A stretch of 64,000 nt of DNA from Capitulum mitella (lineage: Eukaryota; Arthropoda; Thecostraca; Pollicipedomorpha; Pollicipedidae), in contig CP099849.1 of assembly GCA_030062745.1 (NCBI GenBank), positions 5,440,586-5,504,585 on the forward strand, given 5' to 3'. Position 1 is the first letter of the stretch. Each line of letters begins with the position of its first letter. Below, piece by piece: positions 10,059 to 21,525 of the stretch. The position numbers and the translations under genes are program-made. The notes beneath the pieces are model-generated. The model saw only the letters and a list, made by a program, of their open reading frames with translations, was not told the origin of the DNA and made no database searches.

Positions 10059-12496
10059 TCAACGGTACGTTGTCCGTCTGCCCCGTTTTTGCAGCGTTTG
10101 GAGTACTCCATCCTTAAAGTTCAAGCAGCGAAGGAATCCTGCAGCTATGTCGTGGTTGAGTTTCTCGTCTGCTTGCTGGGAGAATCTCCCCAGCGCACCC
10201 AACCGTGTTACTAGTTCCGCAGCATGGAAACACAATGTGGATGTACGGAGTAACCATTTGCTTCTGGAACACGGCCAGGAACACGCTGACAAATTTCCCG
10301 CCCTCTTTCAGGAGCACCGCGCTCTGATCGCAGGCTTTCACAAGCTGCATGAGGTGGACATACTGCGTCAGCATATTCCTCAGCTGACTATCTAACGCAT
10401 GCGAGGGTGCGCAGTCTAGCAGAATTTCAGTGTCCATCAGCACACGCAAGATGCCATCGCAGTCATCGGAAGACAAATTGGACGTTTCGACCCTGTCCTT
10501 CCCTGCAACAAACTTGCCAGAGGTTTTTCACATTTTGTTTGATTATGGTCACCAACTGCTGACGGCAGCGAACATCACGCACTACCGCAAAGACACACTG
10601 GAATAATCTGTTAGTCGCACGAAGGTGCATGTGCAGCGTTTCTATAGCAACGCATTCAAGTGGGACTGCCTGAAACAGGTTCGCTCTCACGACGCCTGGT
10701 TCCTTCATTCTCACTTCGTCGCGACGTCTGTGCGTTCCAATGTGGCGCGACGTGTTGGGTGCATGACAGAATATGCACGCGAATGTCGAGTTTGCTGTAT
10801 TAAAGCCAAGCACCGTTAGAAGAAACTTATAATCTCCCCCAGGAAGAATTCGAACTGCTGCCGTCGCCCATCGATCTCAAGACCATTGCATTGAATAGTT
10901 GCAATCTGTTCATTGATACGCTTCACGCAAGGACCGAGATTTTCATGATCTTTGATGCGACCGATGCCAGTGACGAGTGGCTTCCGTTTTTGAGGCTCCG
11001 TTTCATCTAGAAGGGTGTTACCGAAGTTCGTGAATGATGTATATTTGCCGACTTTGCTCCGATCATCTGAAAAAAACATTGCTTAGGTGTTGGCACGATA
11101 GAAGCAAAGCTATAACAAGCAAAGTGATGGTGGCAAATTAAAGGGCAGCGTCGGTGCTGCCTAAAGACCATTGAGAAGAATTAGCTTCTGCACGGCTATA
11201 TGAAGGAGAAAACGTTGCACCGTTTACTTTCGCGGACCAAAGAACGATATAATTAGTACCAGGTTGAATTTCTCTTTTGTCGTATCACACTTCTACACCA
11301 GCTTATCAGTTCTTAAGACCTTTCGTCTATAATGGCTCAATATAACCCAAAGAAGGCACACTTCGTACGCTGTGTCGACCGAAACCACCCCCCTCCCCCA
11401 TGCGTATCTACTTACCTGAGATTTTTACCCTGATGCGACTGTCACATGGACTTGACTTTAAGGCACGCAAAGCACTGTCGACATCAAGCCACGCTCCACA
11501 CCCATCAGTAGCCGTGGAGAAGGCTGCATTCAACCTGAAAGCGCGATGATATAATTCACGCAGCAATATGCAACAAACATGTCTGAGACGTTTACACTGA
11601 CGTCCACATTTCCAGCTAACGTACAATTACGACTACGTTACATCGAAATATTCGCGAGCATATTATGCGCTTAGCACTTGCACTTTGGAAGCTTGAAACA
11701 ACACATGGATGAAATGAAAAATGCGCACAGCACTAATGAGGCATTGCACGACCTCAATGAACAAACTTACCCGCTCCGCGCTCTGCTGATGGCGTAGGCA
11801 GACGGCGTGCCGGGCGCCAGATTGCGCATTTCGCGCGTGTTACGACGAGATACCCCGCACTCATCCATGAGCTGGTTGGCGACCAGCGGCGACATCCTGA
11901 ATGCGTTAGCACCAGGGGTGGAGGAGGACGCACGGATTGTTTGCAGCCCGTAATCGGCGCCTTCATTCCGTAATTTCTTTTTTACATGGTGGATGTGTGA
12001 CGCACTGTACTTTTCGCGTCTAGGTGTCTTTCTCCTTGTGGTCGCTTCAGTTTTTTTGGTCAAGGAGTGCTTAGCTGTCTTCGGTGCAGATATTTCAGCA
12101 TTTTGCTTCACCTTTTCTGCATTTGCAGCTTCCAGAGACGCCTGCAGCCTCCCATTTTCTTCTTTCAATGCTGCAATCTCATTCTGAGATTCAACACTGC
12201 TTACTGTCACCCGGTAACTGTAGAAACACCTTTGTAAATGAAGTAACCAAATCACGTTTTTGGCAGCCGCCTGATCTTCAGCGCACTTGTTTGTAGGTTT
12301 TCCTTACGATGTCGTTCACTCTCTGGGATAGGGCATCACTGTTTGTAATGAAATGATGCTTTCTAAGTTCGGCACACAAGAACTCCAATACGCTAGGCAC
12401 CGATTTTAAGTTTTCATGGGCTTTACACACTATGCATTTATTTACACTAACAACGTTGCTCTTGATTAAACAAAATATCAGATCGGAAAAGTCCAC
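10059..12496 (-). pseudogene. spliced, frameshifted gene of a repeat-associated invertebrate family
   Basis: Function unknown. From right to left: a possible first exon (12,307-12,496); an exon at 11,771-12,217 with an N-terminal coiled coil (QNEIAALKEENGRLQASLEA), a basic stretch and DECGVSRRNTREMRNLAPGT; an exon at 11,416-11,534; and an exon from 11,066 leftwards. The 11,771 donor (GTAAGT), 11,534 acceptor (TTTCAG), 11,415 donor (GTAAGT) and 11,067 acceptor (TTTTTTTCAG) fit in phase and join ..RVKIS to DDRSKVGK. Further on come FEFFLG, VLGFNTANSTFACIFC, an LxxxxLHMHLR segment and TPYIHI..HAAEL. I recall this motif order from multi-copy proteins in cnidarian, amphioxus and arthropod genomes. 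A one-base loss in a G run near 10,843 and two more frame changes near 10,500 and 10,220 break the frame. The start is not certain. Confidence 0.55.
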
Positions 12497-12559
12497 CTCT
12501 CCCGGCTTGCACAGCGGCTCAGTTCACCGCCACAGTACACTGGTCTTGCTGGGCTGCGC

Positions 12560-13700
12560 CACGAATGAACCCACTACCCGGAAGCGGACCATCTTGAAGC
12601 TTACCTCCCATGCCTCTGGCCAGTGTAACCTATGTGTGGCTCCTCTCGAGGTTGAGAAGGTCACCAACGAATCCCATTCAGGAAGCCCTTCTGGCTGGCC
12701 AGGGTCTCCTTTGCCGTGCCAGGCACCCTCTTAAATTTTTTTCGTCTCAGGTGCCTCTCTGGCAATTTTGGCGGTTTCATGGACCCTTTGCGTGCTGTGG
12801 CCCCTTGCAATCCCAGGGGTCCTTGAAGAGTTTGAAGGGTCCTTCTTTCTATCTTTGGGGCCGTCTTTCCGTGTCAGCGTCTTATTAACCCGGCCGGAGA
12901 CCCTCTGACTACATCGAGAACCTTGAGCTTTTCACTCACAGGGGCTCCCTAGGAACTCAGTCGTTGTCTTGGCCGTCTCAGGGGCCCTATGAGGCATGTG
13001 GAGGTCTTAGGAAGACTCTACCATGTTGGGGCCCTTTTTGTGGTCTCAGGGGCCCTTTGGGAGCTTCAGGGGCCCTCTGCGCGTCTCAGAAATCATCGAG
13101 CCCTCCAGAAGGCCTCCCGGACTGCATCAATAGCCCGTCAGGTTCTGGTAGAGACCCCGTGAAGCTCATACGGGCCCCTTTGGGACTCCTTTTAGGTCCC
13201 TTCTCAGGCTTCAAGGGGAGGAAGCGATCGCCCCAATTTTCCCCCTCTGGATCCGCACCTGGCCCGCGTTATCAGTGGGGCCCCATGTGGTTAAAATTAC
13301 TGACGGTTTGTAAAGGGGTCCCGCTTAAGTGTAAAGGGGGCCATGCGCGCCTGTAAAGACGTTCCTGCCGACCTGGCGAGGTGCCTCTTACAGGTCGGCA
13401 GGGACATGTTTGCAAAATGAAAGCAAAGGCCCCTGAATGACCGCTTAGGGGTCCCTGTTGGCCAGGGGGACCACTGCCTGTCTGTAGAGGGTACCCTATC
13501 CGCCTGTAAACGGCCCCTGTCGATCTCTGGAGGCAGAGACAGGGGCCTTCTTCAAGACCGAAAGGAGGTCCTTTCAGAGGCTGACAGGGGTACTTTATGG
13601 GCCGACAGGGGGCCCTCCCCAGACAAGCAGTGAACTCCCCTGCGTTAACAGTTAAGTTAACAGGGGCCCCTTAACGCTCATTGAGACCTCGGACCTCTCT
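12560..13700. repeat. degenerate GGGGCCC-rich repetitive region
   Basis: About 1.1 kb is built from loosely repeated short blocks such as CAGGGGCCCT, GGGGTCCC, TGTAAAGGGG and GGCAGGGAC. Many blocks are self-complementary through GGGCCC. The open frames here (for example 12,964-13,356) are rich in Pro, Gly and Ser and look like by-products of the repeat. I do not recognise the family. Confidence 0.5.
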
Positions 13701-14666
13701 TCATAGCACACAAAGTCTTCTTGTATACTAGGGGTACGTTTTCTTTGGGCTTGTAAGCATTCTTTAATGCTTAGAATGTTTTTATTTTGCTTTAATCGAA
13801 TTATCACCCTTCACCCAGACACACAGTACGCTATACATTCACATTCACACACACTTATCGCCGTCTCACGTCACAGCGCACAGCACGCAGCGCTCGTCAC
13901 GCTTACGTCCCGCCACGTTTTGTTCTCGCCACTGCACATGGAAGCATTTTTGCCTGTGTTGATTGTTTAAGAAAAGCTAGATGTATATCATTGGGATGTT
14001 CATTCCATGATTGCTACTGGTTTCTGCTTTCGGGTCTTTTAAGTTGTTTGCGGAGTAAGGCATCACAGCATAGCTGCCGATTTGTATACTTTTGGGTGGA
14101 CCATCCCCCTCCAGTGCTGAGCTCGCCTTCTACGGCGTTCTCGCTCCCCCCGGGCACTTTTGTCTTCAAGATTGCCTTACACATACTGGTTTTGCCCACC
14201 GTAAACCTCAGTGAAAAAAACAAATATCTCATCAAATGGTTTGTCATGTCCACACAGATCCATATCTTCACGTGTGAACCAGGCGATGGGTCTGCGAAGA
14301 AGTCGCTCGTGCGTGAAGTTTTTCTCCTGTTTGGGTGACGTCACGCGGTATCATCGGGATCGCACCACCGGCTTAACTTCTTGTTCTTTTTCCGGCAGTG
14401 TTAATCCGGTAACCGTCGTTTTGGTGGCGAATCGAGGGCGGCCCGCGGGTCGTTCCTCGATAATATGACGCGGGAGGCCCCATACCCCGTTTTGTTCCAT
14501 AGATTTGGTCCGACTGGTTGCTGGAGTGATGCTAGGAATCGGGGTCCTTGTTCAGCGCATAGCTTGTTGCAGACTCCGACTCCTACGTCAAAGCTTTAAT
14601 GTTCTGCCAGAGATGCGAAACGAGCTTGTGGTAGTCAGCTTGACCCTGTTTCGGCCAGTTGCCCGC
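13701..14666. other. no gene recognised
   Basis: Moderately GC-rich with short open frames on both strands (for example 13,991-14,338 plus and 14,014-14,271 minus). None shows a domain I recognise. Confidence 0.35.
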
Positions 14667-14777
14667 TGATCCGCGGGTCAGGTATTGAACCCCGGGACGA
14701 CTGGAACCCCTCTTACCAGGAGGTAAGACGGGTTCAGGAGGGGGACACAAGCGCTCTACCAACTGAGCTACGGATCA
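14667..14777 (-). other. tRNA-related sequence (pseudo-tRNA or SINE head)
   Basis: On the minus strand the ends TGATCCG and CGGATCA form a perfect 7-bp acceptor-like stem. They enclose a canonical A box and D arm (TAGCTCAGTTGGTAGAGC) and a B-box-like GGGTTCAATACC. The middle is about 38 nt too long and holds its own palindrome (CTTACC..GGTAAG region, 14,711-14,726). The T loop is enlarged, so a normal anticodon arm cannot be drawn. It is best read as a decayed tRNA or a tRNA-derived SINE head, less likely an intron-containing tRNA. Confidence 0.6.
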
Positions 14778-14939
14778 CTCAAGGTAATGGTGTGGTTTTG
14801 CAGTATCTGAGATGGGGGAGTGACCAGAGCGGTTTGTATGGACAACAAAAAGCTTTTCGCTAGAAAAGCAAGGACCTTTTTGTGTAAAACTGTCCGGACT
14901 ATTGAATACTATATTCTCTTATTCTTTTTAACTATTAAC

Positions 14940-15295
14940 CGATTTTCCGTAGACTTGGAACTTAGGTAGACTCGACCAGGTACGCAGACTTTGAAAAAAG
15001 AGGACCATAACCTATTATATTTGGGCTAGATCATGCTTATATCGATTTTTCAAAGAAAATATTATAGAAGATAAATTGACCACTGCCAACGGCTTTTGAA
15101 TAGGGCCAAAAACATAAAAAATAACGTCTTACATTAGAACACCTAGAGACCTAGGACATCTTAGACCCATAACCAATTACATTTGGGCGGCCCTTATATC
15201 AATTGCTTTTAAGAAACACGGCAGAAAACGGATTGGTCTCTGTTAACGGCTTTTAAATAGAGCGGAAAATATAATAAAACATCTAATCCATTGTT
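14940..15295. repeat. diverged tandem dimer, about 160-bp unit
   Basis: The block GACCATAACCTATTATATTTGGGC ... AACGGCTTTTGAATAGGGC (from about 15,002) recurs as GACCCATAACCAATTACATTTGGGC ... AACGGCTTTTAAATAGAGC (from about 15,163) in the same orientation. It is AT-rich with no open frame. Confidence 0.6.
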
Positions 15296-16455
15296 TCACA
15301 AACTGCACTTGGTCACCACTGCTCTTGATTGCCCCAGTGTTTTTTGGCAATGTCCAGGGACTGCTACAAATTGCCGATCCGCGCAGTCTGTATCAAATTT
15401 GCGATGGACATCTGCACATGGACAATGATACAAATGCTGTACCCTGATTAGTGACAAATCCTGACTGGTTTTTACGGGGTTCGACCGGTTATAACCGTTT
15501 AAAATCAGGTGGGTCAACTAAAATTAGCTTCAGCGGGTTTTTTGCCAGCCCTGAACTACAAGCAAACCAACGCGTTACACGGATGGTTCGGCGTCAGAAA
15601 TCGAAGCTTTATACCGGACGCAGACCTCTGCCCACGCTTAATACCATAATCTTGAAAAAGACATTAAGGCAAATACCACAAACTTCCCGCAAACAGATGA
15701 TCCCAAATCCAACAAGTTGCACGTTCACATGGATGGTATCTTGCCACTGATATTCTAACCCTTGGTTGTCCTTGACGGCGTTTGTGACTTGGCATCCCAT
15801 CACAGAACGGTTCCCAAACCAAAGGTCTAAATGGCAAACGGGTACAACTCAGCACGTGCGTCCCGAACACACCAGGCTGAAGTTATTGGCGTGTAAAACA
15901 ACATGATTGGAATGGCACGTATCACGTGCTCTTGCCCGCCAATGTTCAGCATCCCAGCGGCAGTATATTTTGCGGCAATGAAGAAGGGATGTTAATCTTG
16001 GGCACCTCTCGCATCACGTGCAAGGTACCCCCGTTTCGACCTGTACCCATCGAAACTGATCGCACAGCTGCCCGTCCGCCCGTCCAAGCCATCATGATCG
16101 CACCGAACTGCGCCGTTCGCGTTCTGGCAATTGGCCTATAAAAAAACAGGAGTGAAAAAGAGGTGCACGTTCGCAGCACGCGGCATGTTGGACCATGCCC
16201 ATCACATGAGGTATCGCCGGATAGCCCTAATGCTGGTCTATCTACCGACCAAATTTCAGCCGCGTAGGTCACTTATGACGGCACTCGGAGGCTCCTGATT
16301 TCAAATCGAAAAACGCGCCTGTGGTATCGACGTGGATCACACGTGGGTGCCGACCACAAAAGCACGCACCCGCAGGTGGGGCCCATGTTGTCACCAAGTC
16401 TTGAGTTGACTGCACCCGCCGTTTGACCTATACCCATCATTAATTGATTCTGCAG
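15296..16455. other. no gene recognised; loosely repetitive
   Basis: Short blocks such as TTCGCAGCACGCGGCATGTTGGACCATGCC (about 16,170) recur in altered form near 16,530-16,560, so part of this is an old repeat. No coding sequence is supported. Confidence 0.35.
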
Positions 16456-16458
16456 GGG

Positions 16459-16525
16459 TGCTTGTTGTTGTTTATTGGTGTTTTCGGGCGGGCCCGAAAA
16501 CATCAATAAACAGCAACAACAAGCA
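16459..16525. repeat. near-perfect hairpin, about 30-bp stem
   Basis: TGCTTGTTGTTG then TTTATTGGTGTTTTCGGG (16,459-16,488) pairs with CCCGAAAACATCAATAAA then CAGCAACAACAAGCA (16,493-16,525). The stem has one mismatch, a 3-nt bulge and a very short loop. A third related block (GCCCGACAACACCAATAAAT) lies at about 16,742-16,761. Confidence 0.8.
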
Positions 16526-16923
16526 GGGGTCCGGTTCGCGCCACGTGGCATGTGCCATACGTCACGAATCGCTTCGAAACCTGTACAGTCTGTCCGCTGA
16601 GTCGGCGCACCTATTGGTGCCACATGAGTTGCAAGCGGCTGGTGGGTTCGGACGTTAGAGGCCCGGAGGCTTGGATACACTGATTGACAAACACCTCGAT
16701 CTGAACTTTTGTTTCCAAGTGATTGGAAACAAATCGGCGCGCCCGACAACACCAATAAATAATAAAAAAGCTTGTTTTGGACGCTTTTAGCGAGTGAGAT
16801 TTTATACATGACAATCACTAATAAAATAAAATAATAAAATAAAAAAATATGCGAATATTTCCCGTAAGCGGCCAGCAGGATAGGGGCCTAGTCGGACCTA
16901 AACCGGGCATTTGGTTTGGCCTT

Positions 16924-17029
16924 GGTTTTGACACCACTGGCGTGAAATTGCAAACCACTTGATTCCGGGGGAGTGGCTACGTTCCTTCCCGATTCCCCTG
17001 AGTGGGTGGAAGGTAGTGGTGTCAAAACC
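16924..17029. repeat. inverted repeat GGTTTTGACACCACT
   Basis: A perfect 15-bp inverted repeat (16,924-16,938 and 17,015-17,029) encloses about 76 bp. No gene or target duplication was found around it. Confidence 0.75.
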
Positions 17030-17714
17030 AGGGGCTGGCAGACCCAGCCAAAAACCCGTTTGGGCTCTTCCGGCCGCAAACCGGACTGGCCATGATAAAT
17101 TTGCCCGTAACGTCCCAGTTTCCCATTAACGCCTTTCGAAAAGTTGGGCCTGAACGGGGCGCTGCCGTGGGACGGTTAATCCCCGGTCCATACCAGTCCC
17201 AGAAATTCTCCAGTATTGCACGGTATTCTATTGCATTGTATTGCAATTCGTGGAGGCGTCCAAAGTGAAAAAATAACATCGCGGCGTTAAGTACCCGAAT
17301 GAAGGACTGGGAAGTTTACACAGGTAAACACGCAATCCCTCGTTACGACATTAGCGGCGGAGAGAGCAAAGCGAAGTCTGGTTGGGTGACAGTGGGCCTG
17401 AGATAGGAAAAGACAGCGGCTGTGAATGGCGAAGCAAGAAGAGAAAGCGAGTCAGGATGACGCTGATTGAGACCAGTGCATGCGCGGTACGAGAATGTTC
17501 GTTAGCCTGCCTCTGTACGTACGTGGGCGAAAGAGGCGGGAACGGCGGCTCGCCGGGTATGGCGAGCAGGGCTTCATTATTTCTGACGAAATAGGAAGCC
17601 ATATCCACGGCCTCGTTCCCCTGCAGCACCTGATGGGCCAGCGTCAACGTTCTGGGCGTCACCATGTCGCCTGCGGAAAGCCAACCAAGGCTCTACGGCT
17701 GATTGAACACGTGG
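17030..17714. other. no gene recognised
   Basis: Moderate GC content with several short open frames on both strands and no recognised domain. The left part may be the decayed 3' portion of the minus-strand LINE fragment. Confidence 0.35.
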
Positions 17715-18510
17715 TCAATTTGCATGTCCAAAAATAACTCCTGCGGCGAAGTTTACGATCTTTTGTAGCCGGGAAAGGCTCTTTTTTGAGCCACTATCAA
17801 AAATGGCACGGCAGTACTGCACGTGGAGAAGTACCGTGGCAGGAGCAACTGAACGCAGCGCCCGGCGCAGAAAGCGATTCCGCCGGTGCACAAAGCTCGA
17901 CGGCAAGCCAGTACAGCGGTTAATAATGTCCGATACATGAGAGTGCCAAGAAAGACAACGGTCGACGATAAAGCCGAGATTTTTCACAGTGGTAACATGA
18001 AACAGCAGTGCGCCTCTGAACCTCGCGGTACAGGGAGGAATGTCACGCAGATGTTGACTGTCAAAGAGCATTAGCTGAAGTCTGCTCACGTCCACTTTTA
18101 AGGAATTTGCGCGAAGTCAGAAGGCAAGGCGCAAAGAATGTTTTCCATGAGCAAAATAAGATCCGGAAGAGGAGATTTCCCCTTGCCGCTGAGGAGCAGC
18201 TGTGTGTCGTTCGCGTACTGGATGATGTCAACATTTTCGGTGACATCATTCGCAAATATGCTTTACAAAAGAGGGTCCGGAGATGAGCCCTGAAACACAC
18301 CAATACTATTAGGCAGCCTTCTAGACGTGGACTTCCTCCCAGAAGAGTCAGTGAAGCTGGCCTCTGGGTATAGCCTCTGAGGTAGGCAGAAAGCCCAGAA
18401 TTATCATCGCAGCACTGAGTGACTTTCAGAGGAAATTTTGAGCGATCAGTAACATCAAGGCATTTACTGAGAGCCAGGAGTCACAGCACAGAGATTCTGT
18501 CGCCATCGGT
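17715..18510 (-). pseudogene. LINE reverse transcriptase fragment
   Basis: Read on the minus strand across shifted frames it shows consecutive reverse-transcriptase motifs. LSAYLRGYTQ comes first, then GVFQGSSPDPLF (the GVPQGSxLGPLLF block). A YANDTQLLLSG-like stretch, reached by a frame change, stands where the catalytic YADD is expected. RLQLMLF and VKNLGFIVDRCLSWHSHVSD follow. The same VKNLG..D..LSW..H motif occurs in the fragment at 600-1,275, so both probably derive from one Jockey/CR1/L2-like family. The copy is truncated and frameshifted, with no 5' endonuclease. Confidence 0.75.
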
Positions 18511-18595
18511 GGTTGATAAGATGCAATCAGTGGCATAATATAGATATAGTTATAATTAAAATAATATAATATAATATAAAAATATAATTAAAATA

Positions 18596-19652
18596 GTGGA
18601 TACAAGGGGGCAAAAATGTCAAAATGGGGGGTACTTTCGGACTTCTTATAACTCCCTTGTTTATCGACCGATTTCGATAAAACTGGCATGAATCGACAGA
18701 TTATGGATAGGGCTTTTACCATGGATCCGCAAATCTGAAATTTTGAGAAAATTCATGGGCGTTCACAGGGTTTCAAAAATAGGAGGATTAGTTTTCTAAT
18801 AACTGAATGAACAAAAGAGACAAACACCCTGTTTGGCTTCTGTTAGTCATGTCATACTAAACAAGTACAAATCGCATTACAATGTTTGTATAATGTTAGC
18901 GTAGGCGGTGCCAGGGACATGAAAAACGGGAACTGTCATGGTCACGCGTTTCTCAGATCAACTTGTGACCTTTAACCTTAAATGACCCCCAGTAATCTTG
19001 GGGTCACTTGGAATCATCTCGTTTGCATTTAATATTATCCGTAAACGTTTTCAATCATTCGAATTCACTCTATTTCAAAAATTTCATTTTAGGGCTATTG
19101 CGATATAGGGTACGCGCACTGACGTTTTAGGTCATAGCTCCGTGACCCGACCTGATATCAAGCTGAAACTTGGTACACAAGTAGAAGGCACCCTTCTACG
19201 TCAGATGTATTCCGGGTTTGGCTTTGAAAAAAACGGCACCGAAATTATTGCGAAAAAAACTAATTTTGACTTTTGACCTTATAAACCCGACCTTATAAAG
19301 TGTCGCTTATAAAGTGACCTCAGATAAACAAACGTACGCCTGCGCATTGCCCAGCTATTTAGCTATACATCCATATAAAGTTTTAAGGTCTATATTATTC
19401 TTAAAAACTCTGTTTTTGGCAGACATTTTCCTTTTACCATCAACAGGTCTCAAAATGGCATGAGGTGCCTCCCAAAAACGTTGCCTGGCTCCGCCCCTGA
19501 GCAAAACGGAATTTTGAAATTTTGTCATGGTACGTAGAAAGAATAGCTAGGAAAAGTTACCAAGTTTCGTGAAGCTGCGTTAAAAAGCCTGGAATTGGCA
19601 AGCAAAAAACTCGAGGGGGGGCCTGATTCAGCCCCCCCTGCCGGGAATAGGG
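18596..19652 (+). mobile_element. TTAA-type element, copy B (5' truncated)
   Basis: The sequence follows copy A from GTGGATACAAGGGGGCAAAAATG to the right end CCGGGAATAGGG and then TTAA (19,653-19,656). The left about 150 bp, including the left terminus, are missing and replaced by an AT-rich stretch (18,541-18,595). Confidence 0.85.
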
Positions 19653-19656
19653 TTAA

Positions 19657-20309
19657 GTGGATATGCTTGAATTTGGCACATAGGCGTGCACGTGAATGAA
19701 TCACGGCCTTTCGCTAGGGCAATGACTTTTGGAAGAGAAAAAGCAATGGATGTAGTTCATCTCGAGCCAGTCATGCAGTAGCCCTGCCCATCATTCTGCA
19801 AATGATTTTTGGCATACGCTCCTTCAGAACAGCGGTTTCAGCGACCTCGGAAGGGCGTCATTGAGACATGAGACGGTTCCGGGGATATTGACAAAACCAT
19901 GGCAAAGCGGTGAATTCTACCAGGTCGAGACCGTTCTGTAAATCATGTTTGGCCTTCATATCAGCGGCTGGTGACAACTCGAGAAAAATTCTGGTTTTAG
20001 GGCGGAAAACGAAAGGCACAAAGAATTTTGACCTGAGGGCTAGGTCATGTGGTGGTCTCTGCAGAATCGAGACCCTGGCGTAAATGATGCTCGGCACACG
20101 GCACACGGGCTTTTACATCCGTAGGTCGCAGATACCTGTAGTTGTTTTGCGGACAAGAACGTGATGAACATTTTCCCCCGAACCTAAAGTTGAGCAGCCT
20201 CCTTTGTAAATACAGCTGTGAATCGCTACCCCATGGCTAAGATCGAATGTCTGCACCATGGCTAACAGAAACTTCATAAGCTCAAAGACAGCACGCTATG
20301 CTATTACAT
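19657..20309. other. no gene recognised
   Basis: Unique-looking spacer between two TTAA-type elements in opposite orientation. No domain is seen in the short frames (for example 19,858-20,106 minus). Confidence 0.35.
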
Positions 20310-20313
20310 TTAA

Positions 20314-21521
20314 CCCTATTCCCGGCGGGGGGGGGCGGAATCCGCCCCCCTCGGGTTTTTTGCTTGCCAATTCCAGGCTTTTTAACGCAGCCTCACGAAA
20401 CTTGGTCACTTTTCCTAGCTATTCCTTCTACGCGCCGTGACAAAATTTCGAAATTCTATTTTGCTCAGGGGCGGAGCCAGGCAACGTTTTTGGGAGGCAC
20501 CTCAGGTCATTTTTGGCCATGTTGAGGGTAAAAGGAAAATGTCTGCCAAAAACAGAGTTTTTAAGATAAAACTTAAAACTTTATATGAATATATAGCTAA
20601 ATAGTTGGTCAATGTGCACATGTAATTTTGTTTATCTGAGGTCACTTTACAAGGTCAGGTCAAGGTCAAAAGTCAAAATTTGTTTTTTCGCAATAATTTC
20701 GGTGCCGTTTCTTCAAATGCCAAACCCGGAATATATATGACGTAGAAAGATGCCCTCTACTTGTGTACCGAGTTTCAGCTTGATATCAGGTCGGGTCACG
20801 GAGCTATGACCTAAAATGTCAGTGCACGTACTCTATGTCGCAAAAGCCAAAAAATGAATTTTTTGGAATAGAGTGAATTTAATCGATTAAAAACGTTTAC
20901 AGATAATATTGAATGCACACGACATCATTCCAGGTGACCCCAAGGTCACTGGAGGTCATTTAAGGTCAAAGGTCACAAGTTGATCTGAAGAACGTGTGAC
21001 CATGACAGTTCCCCCTTTTTTTATGTCCCTGGCACCGCCTATGCTAACATTATACAAACATTGTAATGCGATTTGTACTTCTTTAGCATAACATGACTAG
21101 CAGAAGCTAAAAAAGTGTTTTGGCCTCTTTTGTTCATTCCGTTATTAGAAAACTAATCCCCCTATTTTTGAAACCCTGTGAACGCCCATGAATTTTCTCA
21201 AAATTTCAAATTTGCATACCCATGGTAAAAGCCCTATCCATAATCTCTCGATTGATGCCAGTTTCATCAAAATCGGTCGATAAACAACGGAGTTATAAGA
21301 AGTCAAAAAGTACCCCCCATTTTGACATTTTTGCCCCCCTGTATCCACAAATTTCAAAATTTTGAAAATTTCTTTTTATAAAAATGTAGTTCACGTCACG
21401 GCAAATCGATTGCCGTTTGTTGCGATGAAATCGAATAAGTAGTTCTCGAGATCTCAGGGGGGGCCGAATCCGCCCCCCCTGCCGGGAATCGGCCATACCG
21501 TCTAGCCCTCCGGGAATAGGG
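20314..21521 (-). mobile_element. TTAA-type element, copy C (reverse orientation)
   Basis: A full-length 1,208-bp copy in reverse orientation with TTAA at 20,310-20,313 and 21,522-21,525. The ends are CCCTATTCCCGG and CCGGGAATAGGG. It carries the same TGACCT clusters as the other copies and no coding sequence. Confidence 0.88.
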
Positions 21522-21525
21522 TTAA

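Noticed and set aside
12964-13356. 130-codon Pro/Gly/Ser-rich frame
   Set aside because: By-product of the GGGGCCC-rich repeat region; no domain and no conserved start.
16273-16818. 181-codon minus frame rich in Cys and Gln
   Set aside because: It runs through the hairpin and repetitive blocks, has no recognised domain and has no splice or promoter support.
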